A program made the position numbers and the translations under genes. A DNA stretch of 64,000 nt from Streptomyces sp. NBC_01481 (GTDB taxonomy: Bacteria > Actinomycetota > Actinomycetes > Streptomycetales > Streptomycetaceae): assembly GCF_026339995.1 (NCBI RefSeq), contig NZ_JAPEPT010000005.1, positions 496,001 through 560,000 on the forward strand, given 5' to 3'. Under the pieces are notes generated by a model. It did no database searches and was not told the origin of the DNA. It saw nothing but the letters and a program-made list of their open reading frames with translations. Each line of letters starts with the position of its first letter. Within the stretch, counting starts at the first letter, position 1. Of this stretch, positions 43,616 to 54,448 are shown one piece after another.

Positions 43616-46600
43616 TCAGTGGATTGCGGTGATGTTGGTGCTCCAGCTTGCGGCGCCTACGAGGGTGGGGCTGCGGTGGGTGGTGGGTCCTCCGGGGTAG
43701 AAGAGGAGGCAGCCGGTGGGGCAGGTGGTGGTCGCGGCGGTTCCGCTGGCGGTGACGTAGTTGACTACGAGGTTGGGGTCGGCGTCGGTGGTGGCCCAGA
43801 TGTCGCCGTAGTGTTCGCCGGTCTTGGGCTGGAACTGGCGGTAAGTGACCGGGTTGGTGGGATCGTCGGGGTCGGTGTAGGTGTTGATGGTCACGGCGCC
43901 TTGGGCGTTGCCCGCGGAGGCCAGCCGGGGGCGGTTGGTGAGGTTCCAGCCCTGGCCTGCGTAGCTGGTGCGGGTGGTGAGGGCGTAGACACCGCTGGTG
44001 ATCTTCCCGGGGTAGAGGTACAGGGTTGAGGCGGCGGGGTCTCGGGTGACGATGTCCATGATGCCGTCGTCGTTCTGGTCGCCGACGGCGAGGACGTTGA
44101 GGTTCTGCCAGCCCGCGCTGCCGATCTTGGTGCGGTTGGTGAGGTCGAAGGGTTCGGTCTGGTCGGTGGTGCCGTCGGCGAGGGTATTGCCGGTGTAGAG
44201 CCACAGTTCGGCGTTGGCGCAGTAGCTGTTGGCGCCGATGTCGGTGGTGCATTCGATGGTGATCAGGTCGTTGCCGCCAGCGTGACCTGCGGTGTTGTTC
44301 TTGTCGATGTCACCGGGAGTGAGGATCTGGCGGGTGCGGCGCCAGTCGGTGCCGCTGTTGAGGTCGGCGTGGACGAGTTCGGTGCGGGACCAGCTCCAAG
44401 GGGTGCCCAGGCCATTGCCGGGGTAAAGATAGAGTTTGCCGTCGCGCAGCCGGGCGATGGTGTCCTCGTAGCCGTCCGGTGCGGCGGTAGTGCTGGCGAA
44501 GCCGGCGAGGTCGCCGCCATGGGCGACCAGGGCGTAGTCCCAACCGCCGGTCCCGACCATCTGCGCGGCTGCGATGGCGCCGGTACCGTCGCCGGCGTAT
44601 AGCAGGAGTTGCTTGTTGCTGTCGGTGGCGAACAGGTCAGGGTAGCCGTCGCCGGTGAGGTCGCCGTGCAGGTCCTTTCGGGCGAGGCCGGTGGCGGGGT
44701 TCTGCCCGGCTGCGTAGACGAAGTCCGCCTTGGTGGTGGCCAGAATCGTGGTCTCAACGCCGTTGTCAAGCGGGGAGTGGTTGCCGGCTTTGTCGTAGGC
44801 CAGGACGTGCAGCGCGGTGTTGGGGTAGCCGGTGGGGATGACATCGATGGTGGCAGTGGTGGCGCCGGAGGCGACTGGGACCCAGTTGGCCGCGTGGCAG
44901 CGCTCACTGGAGACGGAAATGGGGTGGTCGGCGGCCCAGCAGAACCCGGCCAGGTCGGTGGCGGGGTTGGAGACCTTGAAGCGGACCGTCTTGCGGGCCG
45001 GGTACTTCACGGTGGGATCGCCGACGGGAGTGCCGTCGGTGTGAGTGATGGTGACCTTGGCGGTAGGGCCTTGGCGGTCGACGTTGAAGGCGCAATCTGC
45101 GGTGTAGGGGCTGTAGGTGGTCTCGCCGTCCTTGGCGCGTACCTTCCACTTGTAGCTGCCGGACACGAGGTTCGCGGCGGAGACGCTGGCGGTGGCGGTC
45201 TTGCCGCTGGAGACGGCGGCGCCGTTGGTGACGGGTACGGCGGCGCCGGTGGTGGTGTTGGTGACCGAGAACTGCGGGGTGATGGTGCCGCCGTCCTTGT
45301 CCGTGAGCTTGGCGGTCAGCGCCATGCCGCTGTTGCCGATGATGCCGCCGCAGGGCACCAGCTTGTTCTCCTCGGCACTGGGCACCCAACTTCCCTCATA
45401 GGCGGCCTGGTTGGCCACAGTGGGAAGGAAGTTGTAGGTGACCTCCAGGACGGGGTCGTTCTCGAAGCGCTTGAAGCTGTTGACGCTGCCCTCGTGGGTG
45501 TCGGCGGCACGCAGTCCCAGCGTCAGGTTGCTCCAGCCGCCATCGGCGGCCTGCTGGACGGCGCTGGTCAGCGCGGCGCTCTTGAAGTCGTGGCCCAGCA
45601 CACCCGGACAGTAGGTCGCGTTGCCGCCGGCGAAGGAGTCGGCGTCGAGTTTCGTGGTCCACCAGCTGTTGTTGGTGTTCCAGGAGGGCGTGGTGGTCAG
45701 GGAGTTGGTGCTCCACAGTTCGGTGGGTCCGGCGTCGGAGGCGCTGCAGCCCCAGGAGTGGGTCTCGCGCACCGCGAAGGTGGCGTCGAGGATGTCAGCA
45801 CCACCCAGGCCGCCGGTGTTCATCTGGAAGAACGACCGGGTGCGGCCGTCGCCGTTGTTGCCGACCCGCGGCTCATCGGCGGGGTTGGAGGAGTTCCAGC
45901 CCGAGCCGTTCGGGAAGGTCCCGGATGGTTCGGCGGAGTAGACCACCGCCCACTTCTCCCGAGAGCCGCCGGAGAAGATCGGGTCGACGATGAGCGGGAA
46001 CTGGTCGGCGCCGGCCAGCAGTTCGGCATCGGGCGTCAGGGTGAGAGTGTTCCCGGTGACGTCGGCGGCCACCGTTGCCGACGCCGGGGCCTCCCCGTCC
46101 ACGGCGTCGGCGAACCGCGCCCCGGCCGGGGACGACGCAGCGCTGGCACCGGTGCCGTCAGCCTGGGTTGGGGGCTGTTCCCACATCTTGGGCTTCGGCG
46201 CGCTGAAGATGACGTTGCCCGCCGCGTCCTTGGCGAGGAGGTTGTCCCCGGCGTCGTCGTCCAGGCTCACCCCCTGTGCGGTGACGCCGAGTTGGATTCT
46301 CTTCAGCGCGGGGTTGGCGGCCGCCTGTGGGGTGTGGATGATCAGGTGCTGGGCGAAGCCGTCTACTTCTGCGATCAGCTTCAAGTCAACGTCTGGTAGC
46401 ACCGACTTGTAGGTCGCGGTGTTGCCCGCCAGGGTCGGCTCCGGCAGCGCGGTGGGCCAACTCAGCGCAAATTTGATGTCGTTCTTGGCCATGGCGGCCA
46501 TGGGGGCGCTGCCGCCTCCGGAGAAGGTGATGCCGAAGACCGGCGCGGCCGGGCCCACCGTGCCATCGGGGTGGCGGACCAGCGTGTCGTCAGCCTCCTG

Positions 46601-46912
46601 CCAGTGGCGCTCGTACCGGGTCCAGACGGGGGTGGCGTACTGGCGGCGCGTTGTGGTGCCGTCCGGGTTGGCGAAGACCTCCCGGCTCTCCTCTCGCTGC
46701 TCCATAATCTCCACGCGCTGCCCCGACTCGGCGGCCAGCTTGAACGCCTTCAGCTCCGAACTTGCAATGGGCGGAGTCGAGTTCGATGTGCCATCGCTCG
46801 CGGCGGCGGTGGGGAGGGCGAGCGCGGTGGCCGCGGCCAGGGGAATGCCCAGAGCCATCGCGGTGGCTATTGGGCGTCTGAGGCCACTGGCCCAGAATCT
46901 GCGGTGTTCCAT
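43616..46912 (-). CDS. Secreted FG-GAP/DNRLRE-type repeat protein beside rhs
   Basis: A 1098-aa exported protein with Sec signal (RRPIATAMALGIPLAAATAL, cleavage after an AAA-type site). Mid-protein it has a DNRLRE-like carbohydrate-type fold (FFQMNTGGLGGADILDATF, WSTNSLTTTPSWNTNN) and an Ig-like segment. The C-terminal third holds FG-GAP/VCBS repeats with calcium-type loops (HGDLTGDGYPDLFATDS, VGDQNDDGIMDIVTRD). It is divergent from the Rhs gene across 297 bp. Such surface proteins commonly neighbour Rhs genes in streptomycetes; a role in Rhs surface display or delivery is an inference. Confidence 0.85.
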   Translation of the reverse strand: MEHRRFWASGLRRPIATAMALGIPLAAATALALPTAAASDGTSNSTPPIASSELKAFKLAAESGQRVEIMEQREESREVFANPDGTTTRRQYATPVWTRYERHWQEADDTLVRHPDGTVGPAAPVFGITFSGGGSAPMAAMAKNDIKFALSWPTALPEPTLAGNTATYKSVLPDVDLKLIAEVDGFAQHLIIHTPQAAANPALKRIQLGVTAQGVSLDDDAGDNLLAKDAAGNVIFSAPKPKMWEQPPTQADGTGASAASSPAGARFADAVDGEAPASATVAADVTGNTLTLTPDAELLAGADQFPLIVDPIFSGGSREKWAVVYSAEPSGTFPNGSGWNSSNPADEPRVGNNGDGRTRSFFQMNTGGLGGADILDATFAVRETHSWGCSASDAGPTELWSTNSLTTTPSWNTNNSWWTTKLDADSFAGGNATYCPGVLGHDFKSAALTSAVQQAADGGWSNLTLGLRAADTHEGSVNSFKRFENDPVLEVTYNFLPTVANQAAYEGSWVPSAEENKLVPCGGIIGNSGMALTAKLTDKDGGTITPQFSVTNTTTGAAVPVTNGAAVSSGKTATASVSAANLVSGSYKWKVRAKDGETTYSPYTADCAFNVDRQGPTAKVTITHTDGTPVGDPTVKYPARKTVRFKVSNPATDLAGFCWAADHPISVSSERCHAANWVPVASGATTATIDVIPTGYPNTALHVLAYDKAGNHSPLDNGVETTILATTKADFVYAAGQNPATGLARKDLHGDLTGDGYPDLFATDSNKQLLLYAGDGTGAIAAAQMVGTGGWDYALVAHGGDLAGFASTTAAPDGYEDTIARLRDGKLYLYPGNGLGTPWSWSRTELVHADLNSGTDWRRTRQILTPGDIDKNNTAGHAGGNDLITIECTTDIGANSYCANAELWLYTGNTLADGTTDQTEPFDLTNRTKIGSAGWQNLNVLAVGDQNDDGIMDIVTRDPAASTLYLYPGKITSGVYALTTRTSYAGQGWNLTNRPRLASAGNAQGAVTINTYTDPDDPTNPVTYRQFQPKTGEHYGDIWATTDADPNLVVNYVTASGTAATTTCPTGCLLFYPGGPTTHRSPTLVGAASWSTNITAIH

Positions 46913-47209
46913 CGGGACCTCTCGTGGGTCGCCCTGAAGGCGAGCTTGAACTGCGCAGATTATGCGACACCTCTTGGATTCCGTACGGCGCACCGAAACT
47001 GGATATGCGGAATCGAAGGCTCCCAATTCAGAGTGGAGCCAGACAAGGGTCATCAGCTCAACTGGTGACGTCTGACGTGCATTTCGAAGCGTTTGGCCGC
47101 CGACGGGCTCGGCCAGATGAATCTGTTGCCTCAAACCCTTGCGGGGATCTCTCCCGCCTCGCTTAGATGTGCAAGCTATTCGCGATTGATCTTGTTGGGG
47201 TGGGGATAC

Positions 47210-50200
47210 ATGTCGTTGCGCCGGGCGTTCGCCGTGCCGTTTTCTCGTCGAAGAACACGCCGTTCTCAGCGGGGCAGTGCGCGGACGTCGGTGGTGGGGG
47301 CGACCTCCGCCGCGCTGATGGTGTCTCTGCTAACCGCGCCGGTCTGGGCGGCCGTAGGCGACTACCAGGTACGGGCCATACCCAAGACCACCTCGGTCGA
47401 GGGCACCGACCTCGCCCCGCGCAAGCGGCCGGTGACGCCGTCGTCCAAACCCTGGAAGCCGGCCCCGGTGACCTGGCCCCAGCCCGGCCGCACCGAAGTG
47501 GACCTGACGACAGCCGCCGCCACCGCCGGAGGCAAGCAGCGCGCCGGGAGCCTGCCCGTCAAGGTCGGCGCTTCGGTCGGTAAGACCCTCGCGGGCACCG
47601 CCCCAACAAAACTCGGAGTGAAACTACTCGACCGCACGGCCGCGCAGCGCGCCGGGGTTGAGGGGCTGCTCCTGCAGGTCCAGCGCACCGACGGCGAGCG
47701 CGGTGCGAGCGGTGCCCGCATCGAGGTCGACTACTCCAGCATTCGCGACGCCTACGGCGCCGGCTGGTCCTCCCGCCTGCACTTGGCCACCCTGCCCGGC
47801 TGCGCCCTGACCACCCCCGACAAGCCGGCCTGCCGCACAGCGACTGCGCTGGCCACCACCAACGACATCAAGCGCCACACCCTGAGCGGTACTGCTCCGC
47901 TGCCCGCGGCGGCCGGGACGTCCACCCGCACAGCCTCCGCCGGTGCGCCGGTGCTGCTCGCGGCGACCGCCGGGGCGAGCGGCGGCGAGGGTTCGTTCGC
48001 AGCGACCTCGCTGGCGCCGTCCGGGTCGTGGTCGGCGGGCGGCAACTCCGGCGGCTTCGCCTGGAATGTGCCGCTCAGTGTCCCTTCTGCCCCGGGTGGT
48101 CTGGCGCCGAAGGTGGCGCTGAACTACAACTCCTCCACCGTGGATGGTCGTACCGCGTCCACCAACAACCAGTCGACATGGGTAGGTGAGGGCTGGGAGT
48201 TCTCCACCGGCTACGTCGAACGGACGTACGCCTCGTGTGAGAACGACAAGCAGGGTGGCAACAACACCGAGAAGGTCGGTGACCTGTGCTGGAAGTCGGA
48301 CAACGCCACCCTGTCGCTCAACGGCTCCTCCAACCAGGTCGTCTGGGACGCCAATGGCAACACCGGCAGGCTGTCCGGCGATGACGGCTCGCGGGTGGAG
48401 CGCCTCTACGACACGGCGGCCAACAACTCAGGGGATGCGGACCGCGAGTACTTCAAGGTCACCACGCAGACCGGCACCCAGTACTTCTTCGGCAAGAACC
48501 GGCTGCCCGGCTGGGCCAGTGGCAACGCCGAGACGAACTCGGTGTTCACCGTTCCGGTCTACGGCAACCACGCCGGCGAGCAGGGCCACGCCGCAGACTT
48601 CGCCTCCTCGGCCGAGATCCAGGGCTGGCGGTGGAACCTCGACTACGTCGTTGATCCGCACGGCAACGCGATGGCGCTGTACTACGCGAAGGAGGGCGGC
48701 TACTACGCGCAGAACAACAAGATCGACGCCTCGCAACCCTACGATCGCGGCGGCTACCTCACCAAGATCGACTACGGGCTGCGAGCAGGCGCCGTCTACA
48801 GCACGGCGAACCCGGCCGGCCGGGTCGCTTTTACCTCCATCGACCGTTGCCTGTCCGACTGCACCTTCGACGAGGCCCACGCCACCAGTTGGCCCGACAC
48901 CCCCGTCGACCTGAACTGCACCAGCAGCACCCAGTGCCTGCAGACGGGGCCGGTGTTCTGGTCCCGCAAGCGGCTGAGCTCGATCAACACGTACTCGCTG
49001 GTCGGCACCACGATGCAGCCTGTCGACACGTGGAATCTGGTCCAGTCCTTCCCGGCCACCGGGGACACCTCCTCGCCGTCGATGTGGCTTGAGTCAATCC
49101 AGCGCACAGCGAAGGCCGGGGCACTCGCCGACATCGCACTCCCCAAGACGACGTTCACCGGTGAGCTGCGGGCGAATCGGGTGGATGCGGCGGAGGGCCG
49201 ACCGCCGCTGAACAAGAAGCGCCTCACCGAGATCACCAATGAGACCGGCGGCCAGACGCTGGTCACCTACAGCGCCGCCGAGTGCACCACCAGCAACCTG
49301 CCCGCCCCGGACACCAACGCCAAGCGGTGCTATCCATCCTGGTGGACACCCGAGGGCGCGGTGGACCCGGTCAAGGACTTCTTCCACAAGTACCTGGTGA
49401 CGCAGGTCGTGGAGGACGACACCACGTTCGGCACCGGCTCCGCTTCCAAGATCACCTCGTATGAGTACGCCGACGGCCCGAAGTGGCGGCGCGACACCGG
49501 CGAGTTCACGCTGGACAAGCACCGCACCTGGTCCGAGTTCCGGGGCTATGGCACCGTGCGCACCTTTGTCGGGGCCACGAACCGCACCAAGTCTGAGACG
49601 GCGTACTTCACGGGCATGGCCGGCGACACGATGGCCGATGGCTCTGCCCGCCCCGTCCCTACCATTAACGGGATCCCCGACCGAGACGACTTCTCCGGGC
49701 GCGCGGCACAGTCGCGCACCTTCGACAAGGACGGCACCGGCGGCAAGGTCGTCGCGAAGGCGACTTTCACTCCCTGGCAGTCCGGCGCCACCGCCACCCA
49801 GACGGTGACCGGCATAACCGACCCCGACAAGCCCAACGATCCCGGCCCGGCACTGCCGGCCAGGACGGCCCACTACTCCGGCACTGCCACCGAGGCCGCC
49901 GCCACGTTGCAGGATGACGGCACCACCTGGCGGACCCTGACCACCACCCGCGGATACGACGCCACCTACGGGCTACTCACTTCCGAAGGCGACGACGGCG
50001 CCGGCACGGTCGAAGCGAAGTGCGCCCGCACCTCATATGTCACCCCCGACACCGCCAACTGGCTGATCGGCTATCCCTCCCAGGTCACCACGACCAACCA
50101 CGAGCCGTGCTCTGGCGCGTATGCCACCACCGCTGTCACCGGCTCCGCCCGCACCTCCTACGATCTGCAGGCCGTCGGAACCGCGCCGAAGGTCGGGCAG

Positions 50201-53200
50201 GCGAACGAGACCAAGACCGAGCAGGCTGCCAAGACGGATACCGGCGGGGCCCTGGTGTGGGAGACCACCGCCCAGAGGACTTACGACACCCTCGGCCGGG
50301 TCAAGACCGTCAAGGGCCAGGACGGCCAGACCACCACCACCGACTACGTTCCCACCAGCGGCGCACAGCCCACCAAGGTCACCGTCACCAACCCCAAGGG
50401 CTACGCGACGAGCAGCGAGTTCGACGGTCTGCGCGGTCTGATCCTGAAGGCCACTGACGAGGCCAACGGCCGCACCACCACCACCGCGTATGACGCGGCC
50501 GGCCGCCTGGTCAAGGGTTGGCGGGCCGGGCGGGCCACCACGCTGAGCCCCAATGTTGAGATCACCTACACCCTCTCGTCGACCGCTCCGACCGCTGTCA
50601 CTACCAAGACCCTGTACGAGAACGGCACCTGGGGCACCGGGATCGCTCTCTATGACTCGTTGCTGCGCGCGCGCCAGTCGCAGAGCGACGCCATCGGCAC
50701 GGTTGGTCGTGTCGTCATTGACACCTTCTACGACGATCACGGCCGCGCGTACCGCACCAACGCTCCCTTCTACAACGCGAGCGCCGCCTCGACCACCGCG
50801 CTGGTGGTGACCGACAACCAGGTCCCCAGCGCTTCGCTCACCGAGTACGACGGCCGCAGCCGCCCTACCGCTGCGATCACCCTGTCCCTCAACGTCGAGA
50901 AGTGGCGCACCACCAACACCTACGGCGCCACCTGGAGTGCCAGCGTGCCGCCCATCGGCGGTACCGCCACCCTGGGCGTGAGCGATGTGCGCGGCCGACT
51001 GGTCGAGCAGCGGGATTACAAGGACCGCACGCCCCTGATCGGCGATGCGGCCACCGAGTACGAGAAGACCACCCGGTCCTATGATGCGGCCGGGAATCTG
51101 AACAAGGTCACAGACACCTCCGGGCGCAACGCCTGGACCTACACGTACGACCTGCGCGGCCGGAAGATCCAGAGCACTGACCCGGACGCGGGCACCACCA
51201 TCACCGGCTATGGCACTGACGGGCGCGTGCAGACCAGCACCGACGCCAGGGGTGTCACGCTGGCCACCACCTACGATGTGCTCGGCCGCACCACCAGCCT
51301 GCGCAAGGACTCGGTCACCGGCACCAAGCTCGCCGAATGGACTTACGACACCGCACCCGGCGGTAAGGGCCTGCCCGCCACCTCGGTGCGCTACGACACC
51401 ACCGTCTCCCCCAACCCCGCCTACACCACCGAGGCCACCGGCTACGACAGTGCCGGGGAGGTCACCGGCACGAGGGTGAGCGTGCCATCGGTGGTCGGGG
51501 AGGAGAAGCTCGCCGGCACCTACACGCTGGCCGGCACCTCGACGGCGGTGAACGGCCTGCCGCTGACCACGACCTACAGCACCGGCAACAGCAACGGCAC
51601 CACCGCACTGCCCGCCGAGACCGTCACCGCTCACTACGGGGCACAGGACCAGCTGGCGATCGTCGACGGCACGCTGTCTCAGGTGTACTTGCGCGGCGCC
51701 GGCTACACCCCGTTCGGGGAGCTGGCCCAGGCATCTTTGGGCAACAGCGGCGCCCAGGTCATCCAGACCAACACCTACGACGCGGTGACCCGCCGACCGG
51801 ATCGCTCCATCGTGGACCGGGAGAGCACCGGCCCGGCGACCCTGTCGAACATCCAGTACAGCTACGACCCGGCGGGGAACATCACTCGCATCCGCGACGC
51901 CCAGAACGACGGCACCATCCTCGACGACCAGTGCTTCAGCTACGACTGGGCACGACGGTTGTCCGAAGCCTGGACCACCGGCGACGGCTGCACCACCAAG
52001 CCCGTCGACGGCACCGGAACCCCCGCGCTGGGCTCCGTCGATCCGTACTGGACCAGCTGGACCTTCACCGACACCGGGCAGCGCGCGAGCGAAACCCAGC
52101 ACAAGGCCGGGCCCATTACCGCGGACACCACCCGCACCCACACCTACCCCACCACCACAGGCGCCGCCCAGGCCCACGGCGTGCGCTCCGTCACCGCCAC
52201 GGGCGGGACCACCGGCACCACCAACTACACCTACGACAACACCGGCAACCAGCTCACCAAAACCCCCTCCACCGGCGCCGCCCAGACCCTCACCTGGAAC
52301 GACGAAGGCAAACTGGCCACCTCCACCCTCTCCGGCGCCACCACCAAGTTCCTCTACGACGCCGAAGGCACCCGCCTCCTCCGCCGCGACCCGAACGCGA
52401 CCACCCTGTACCTGCCGGGCGGCCAGGAACTGGTCCTGAACAAGTCCACCCAGACCGTGGCCGGCACCCGCTACTACAGCGTGCCCGGGGGTTCCGCGGT
52501 GCGCACCAGCAGCGATGGCAAGGTCCGGCTGCTGGTAGCCGACCACCACAACACCAACCAGCTGTCGATCAGCGCCACGACGCTTGCTGCAAACCGCCGC
52601 AAGTCGATGCCCTACGGCGGCGCCCGTGGCACAGCTCCGGCGTTCTGGCCAGGTCAGAAGGGCTTCGTCGGCGGCGACATCGACCCCACCACCGGCTTCA
52701 CGCATATAGGCGCCCGAGAATACGACCCCTCGATCGGGCAATTCATTTCCGTCGATCCCCTCCTCAGTCTTGAGCAGCCCCAAAGCCTGAACGGCTACAG
52801 CTACGCCAACAACAACCCCACAACCGCCTCTGACCCCAGCGGTCTGGAGAGTTGCTATCCCAACTACTGCGCCGGAAGCAATGGCACATACGGCGACTAC
52901 AACGCGGAGGACGATCCGGCATCCCCGCAGAACGGCGGAGTCGACCACGATGCGGAGCGTCAGCAGAAAGTAGTTGATGAATGGGTCGACCAGAACACCC
53001 CAGACACCAACGAACCGAAGAAGCTGCTCAAGCGCTGGGACACCACTGGTAGGCAGCCGAATCAATCCGGCGAGTACTGGCAACCCACGGTCAACGGCGC
53101 CGAGGACGGCAGCGGAGGCGTGCTCTGCTACGGCCGCCTCGGCTGCGAGAAGGCTGCCGACTATCTGGAGGAGACGGGGGATGTAGCAGGCGCCAAACGC

Positions 53201-54085
53201 GTCGCGGCCTTGTACTGCGTTGAGCACGCGAGTGAGTGCAATAGGGACGCCAAAATTCGTGGTGCCGTCGAAGCCGCCTATCACCTTGTGACAGATATCG
53301 TCCTCGCGGTCGAAGGTCTCAGGACGGGACGACTCGGCTGTAACAAGTGTTTCCTCGCCGGCACTGACGTCCTCATGGCTGATGGTTCCACGAAGGACAT
53401 TGAAGACATTGAGGTCGGAGACGAAGTCCTCGCGACCGATCCTGGGACGGGAAAGTCCGGCAGTCGCAAGGTCTCACGCCTGATTCGCACCGAAGACGAC
53501 AAGCACTTCAATGAACTGACGATCGCGACCGAGGACGGGCCCCAGAAGCTCATCGCCACGCATGAGCACCCCTTCTGGTCCCCCTCCGAGAAGCGGTGGG
53601 TCGAAGCCGGTCAACTCCACCCGAGCGCCACACTCCTGACGGACGATGGCACCACCGTCACCGTGACAAACAACCGCCCGTTCGCCAAGCACGCGCGCAC
53701 GTACAACCTCACAGTTGAAGACCTTCACACGTACTATGTGCTGGCGGGGGCTACGCCGGTCCTGGTACACAATGCAAACTGCGGGCCCTGGACCTCTTAC
53801 CGGAAATTCGATGACGACGGTCATCCGGTGGATGGAACCCGAGTGCCAACGAATGAAGCTCTCGACGCGGCGGAGAGGTGGGTTGGGCCCGGCTATTCCG
53901 AGCCCGTGAAGGGCAGTGGAAGGTATGTGTCAAAGGATGGCACGCGCATTGCCAGGATGGGTGAATCGGATATCACAGGACAGCACGGCGGTGGTCCTCA
54001 CATGAACTTTGAGCGAATGGCGCCGAATCCAAGAAAGCCCGGCAAGTCGATGGTTGTCGAAAATCGACACATCTATCTCGAATAG
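47210..54085 (+). CDS. Secreted Rhs/YD-repeat polymorphic toxin with Hint pretoxin domain
   Basis: A 2291-aa protein. A Sec signal with long basic n-region ends near AWA (about residue 47). A large beta-rich N-terminal half is followed by YD repeats over roughly residues 900-1750. The RHS-associated core (TGFTHIGAREYDPSIGQFIS, SYANNNPTTASDPSG) is near 1825-1880. The Hint domain runs from CFLAGTDVLMADGST (about 2046) to HTYYVLAGATPVLVHN (about 2187), predicted to self-cleave. The last ~104 residues are the toxin tip (RYVSKDGTRIARMGE, GGGPHMNFERMAPNP), of a class I do not recognise with certainty. The Hint tail at 53726-53775 recurs at 59711 and 60582. Confidence 0.93.
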   Translation: MSLRRAFAVPFSRRRTRRSQRGSARTSVVGATSAALMVSLLTAPVWAAVGDYQVRAIPKTTSVEGTDLAPRKRPVTPSSKPWKPAPVTWPQPGRTEVDLTTAAATAGGKQRAGSLPVKVGASVGKTLAGTAPTKLGVKLLDRTAAQRAGVEGLLLQVQRTDGERGASGARIEVDYSSIRDAYGAGWSSRLHLATLPGCALTTPDKPACRTATALATTNDIKRHTLSGTAPLPAAAGTSTRTASAGAPVLLAATAGASGGEGSFAATSLAPSGSWSAGGNSGGFAWNVPLSVPSAPGGLAPKVALNYNSSTVDGRTASTNNQSTWVGEGWEFSTGYVERTYASCENDKQGGNNTEKVGDLCWKSDNATLSLNGSSNQVVWDANGNTGRLSGDDGSRVERLYDTAANNSGDADREYFKVTTQTGTQYFFGKNRLPGWASGNAETNSVFTVPVYGNHAGEQGHAADFASSAEIQGWRWNLDYVVDPHGNAMALYYAKEGGYYAQNNKIDASQPYDRGGYLTKIDYGLRAGAVYSTANPAGRVAFTSIDRCLSDCTFDEAHATSWPDTPVDLNCTSSTQCLQTGPVFWSRKRLSSINTYSLVGTTMQPVDTWNLVQSFPATGDTSSPSMWLESIQRTAKAGALADIALPKTTFTGELRANRVDAAEGRPPLNKKRLTEITNETGGQTLVTYSAAECTTSNLPAPDTNAKRCYPSWWTPEGAVDPVKDFFHKYLVTQVVEDDTTFGTGSASKITSYEYADGPKWRRDTGEFTLDKHRTWSEFRGYGTVRTFVGATNRTKSETAYFTGMAGDTMADGSARPVPTINGIPDRDDFSGRAAQSRTFDKDGTGGKVVAKATFTPWQSGATATQTVTGITDPDKPNDPGPALPARTAHYSGTATEAAATLQDDGTTWRTLTTTRGYDATYGLLTSEGDDGAGTVEAKCARTSYVTPDTANWLIGYPSQVTTTNHEPCSGAYATTAVTGSARTSYDLQAVGTAPKVGQANETKTEQAAKTDTGGALVWETTAQRTYDTLGRVKTVKGQDGQTTTTDYVPTSGAQPTKVTVTNPKGYATSSEFDGLRGLILKATDEANGRTTTTAYDAAGRLVKGWRAGRATTLSPNVEITYTLSSTAPTAVTTKTLYENGTWGTGIALYDSLLRARQSQSDAIGTVGRVVIDTFYDDHGRAYRTNAPFYNASAASTTALVVTDNQVPSASLTEYDGRSRPTAAITLSLNVEKWRTTNTYGATWSASVPPIGGTATLGVSDVRGRLVEQRDYKDRTPLIGDAATEYEKTTRSYDAAGNLNKVTDTSGRNAWTYTYDLRGRKIQSTDPDAGTTITGYGTDGRVQTSTDARGVTLATTYDVLGRTTSLRKDSVTGTKLAEWTYDTAPGGKGLPATSVRYDTTVSPNPAYTTEATGYDSAGEVTGTRVSVPSVVGEEKLAGTYTLAGTSTAVNGLPLTTTYSTGNSNGTTALPAETVTAHYGAQDQLAIVDGTLSQVYLRGAGYTPFGELAQASLGNSGAQVIQTNTYDAVTRRPDRSIVDRESTGPATLSNIQYSYDPAGNITRIRDAQNDGTILDDQCFSYDWARRLSEAWTTGDGCTTKPVDGTGTPALGSVDPYWTSWTFTDTGQRASETQHKAGPITADTTRTHTYPTTTGAAQAHGVRSVTATGGTTGTTNYTYDNTGNQLTKTPSTGAAQTLTWNDEGKLATSTLSGATTKFLYDAEGTRLLRRDPNATTLYLPGGQELVLNKSTQTVAGTRYYSVPGGSAVRTSSDGKVRLLVADHHNTNQLSISATTLAANRRKSMPYGGARGTAPAFWPGQKGFVGGDIDPTTGFTHIGAREYDPSIGQFISVDPLLSLEQPQSLNGYSYANNNPTTASDPSGLESCYPNYCAGSNGTYGDYNAEDDPASPQNGGVDHDAERQQKVVDEWVDQNTPDTNEPKKLLKRWDTTGRQPNQSGEYWQPTVNGAEDGSGGVLCYGRLGCEKAADYLEETGDVAGAKRVAALYCVEHASECNRDAKIRGAVEAAYHLVTDIVLAVEGLRTGRLGCNKCFLAGTDVLMADGSTKDIEDIEVGDEVLATDPGTGKSGSRKVSRLIRTEDDKHFNELTIATEDGPQKLIATHEHPFWSPSEKRWVEAGQLHPSATLLTDDGTTVTVTNNRPFAKHARTYNLTVEDLHTYYVLAGATPVLVHNANCGPWTSYRKFDDDGHPVDGTRVPTNEALDAAERWVGPGYSEPVKGSGRYVSKDGTRIARMGESDITGQHGGGPHMNFERMAPNPRKPGKSMVVENRHIYLE

Positions 54086-54160
54086 AACCGGCAGGTGGGG
54101 GGCCGTCGAACGAGACCTCAACGGCCTCCCGCTGTGTCTCCACAGAAAGTGATAGTAGCG

Positions 54161-54424
54161 ATGGATCATGTGATCGATGTTCCAGAGTGCCGGGCAGGGG
54201 AAGGTCTGCGCTTCGTCTGGGACGATGATTTTGAGATCGAATTGACGGTCGGATCGACGGAGGTGGTCATCAAGGCGAATCGCGCCGGATTGACTTCACT
54301 GGCACGTCACCTATTGACCCTTGCTCAGCAAGGTGTTCATGAAGGTTCTCATATTCACCTAACGGCGGATCAAGAGATCGAATCTGAAATCGACCTCATT
54401 CTTGAGCGGGTGGAGAGAGATTGA
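54161..54424 (+). CDS. Probable immunity protein for the Rhs toxin
   Basis: An 87-aa acidic soluble protein (MDHVIDVPECRAGEGLRFVW, IHLTADQEIESEIDLILERV) 75 bp after the Rhs stop. Position, small size and acidity are those of cognate immunity proteins; the GSHIHLTAD stretch recalls Imm32-like proteins, but this is uncertain. An in-frame GTG ten bases upstream is an alternative start. Lower GC than the core genes. Confidence 0.78.
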   Translation: MDHVIDVPECRAGEGLRFVWDDDFEIELTVGSTEVVIKANRAGLTSLARHLLTLAQQGVHEGSHIHLTADQEIESEIDLILERVERD

Positions 54425-54448
54425 TTTTCTTGTGCCTGGCAGGCCGTT

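Noticed and set aside
50033..53284. A 1083-residue open frame antisense to the Rhs gene
   Set aside because: It mirrors the YD-repeat codons; composition is Gly/Val-rich and no domain is recognisable.
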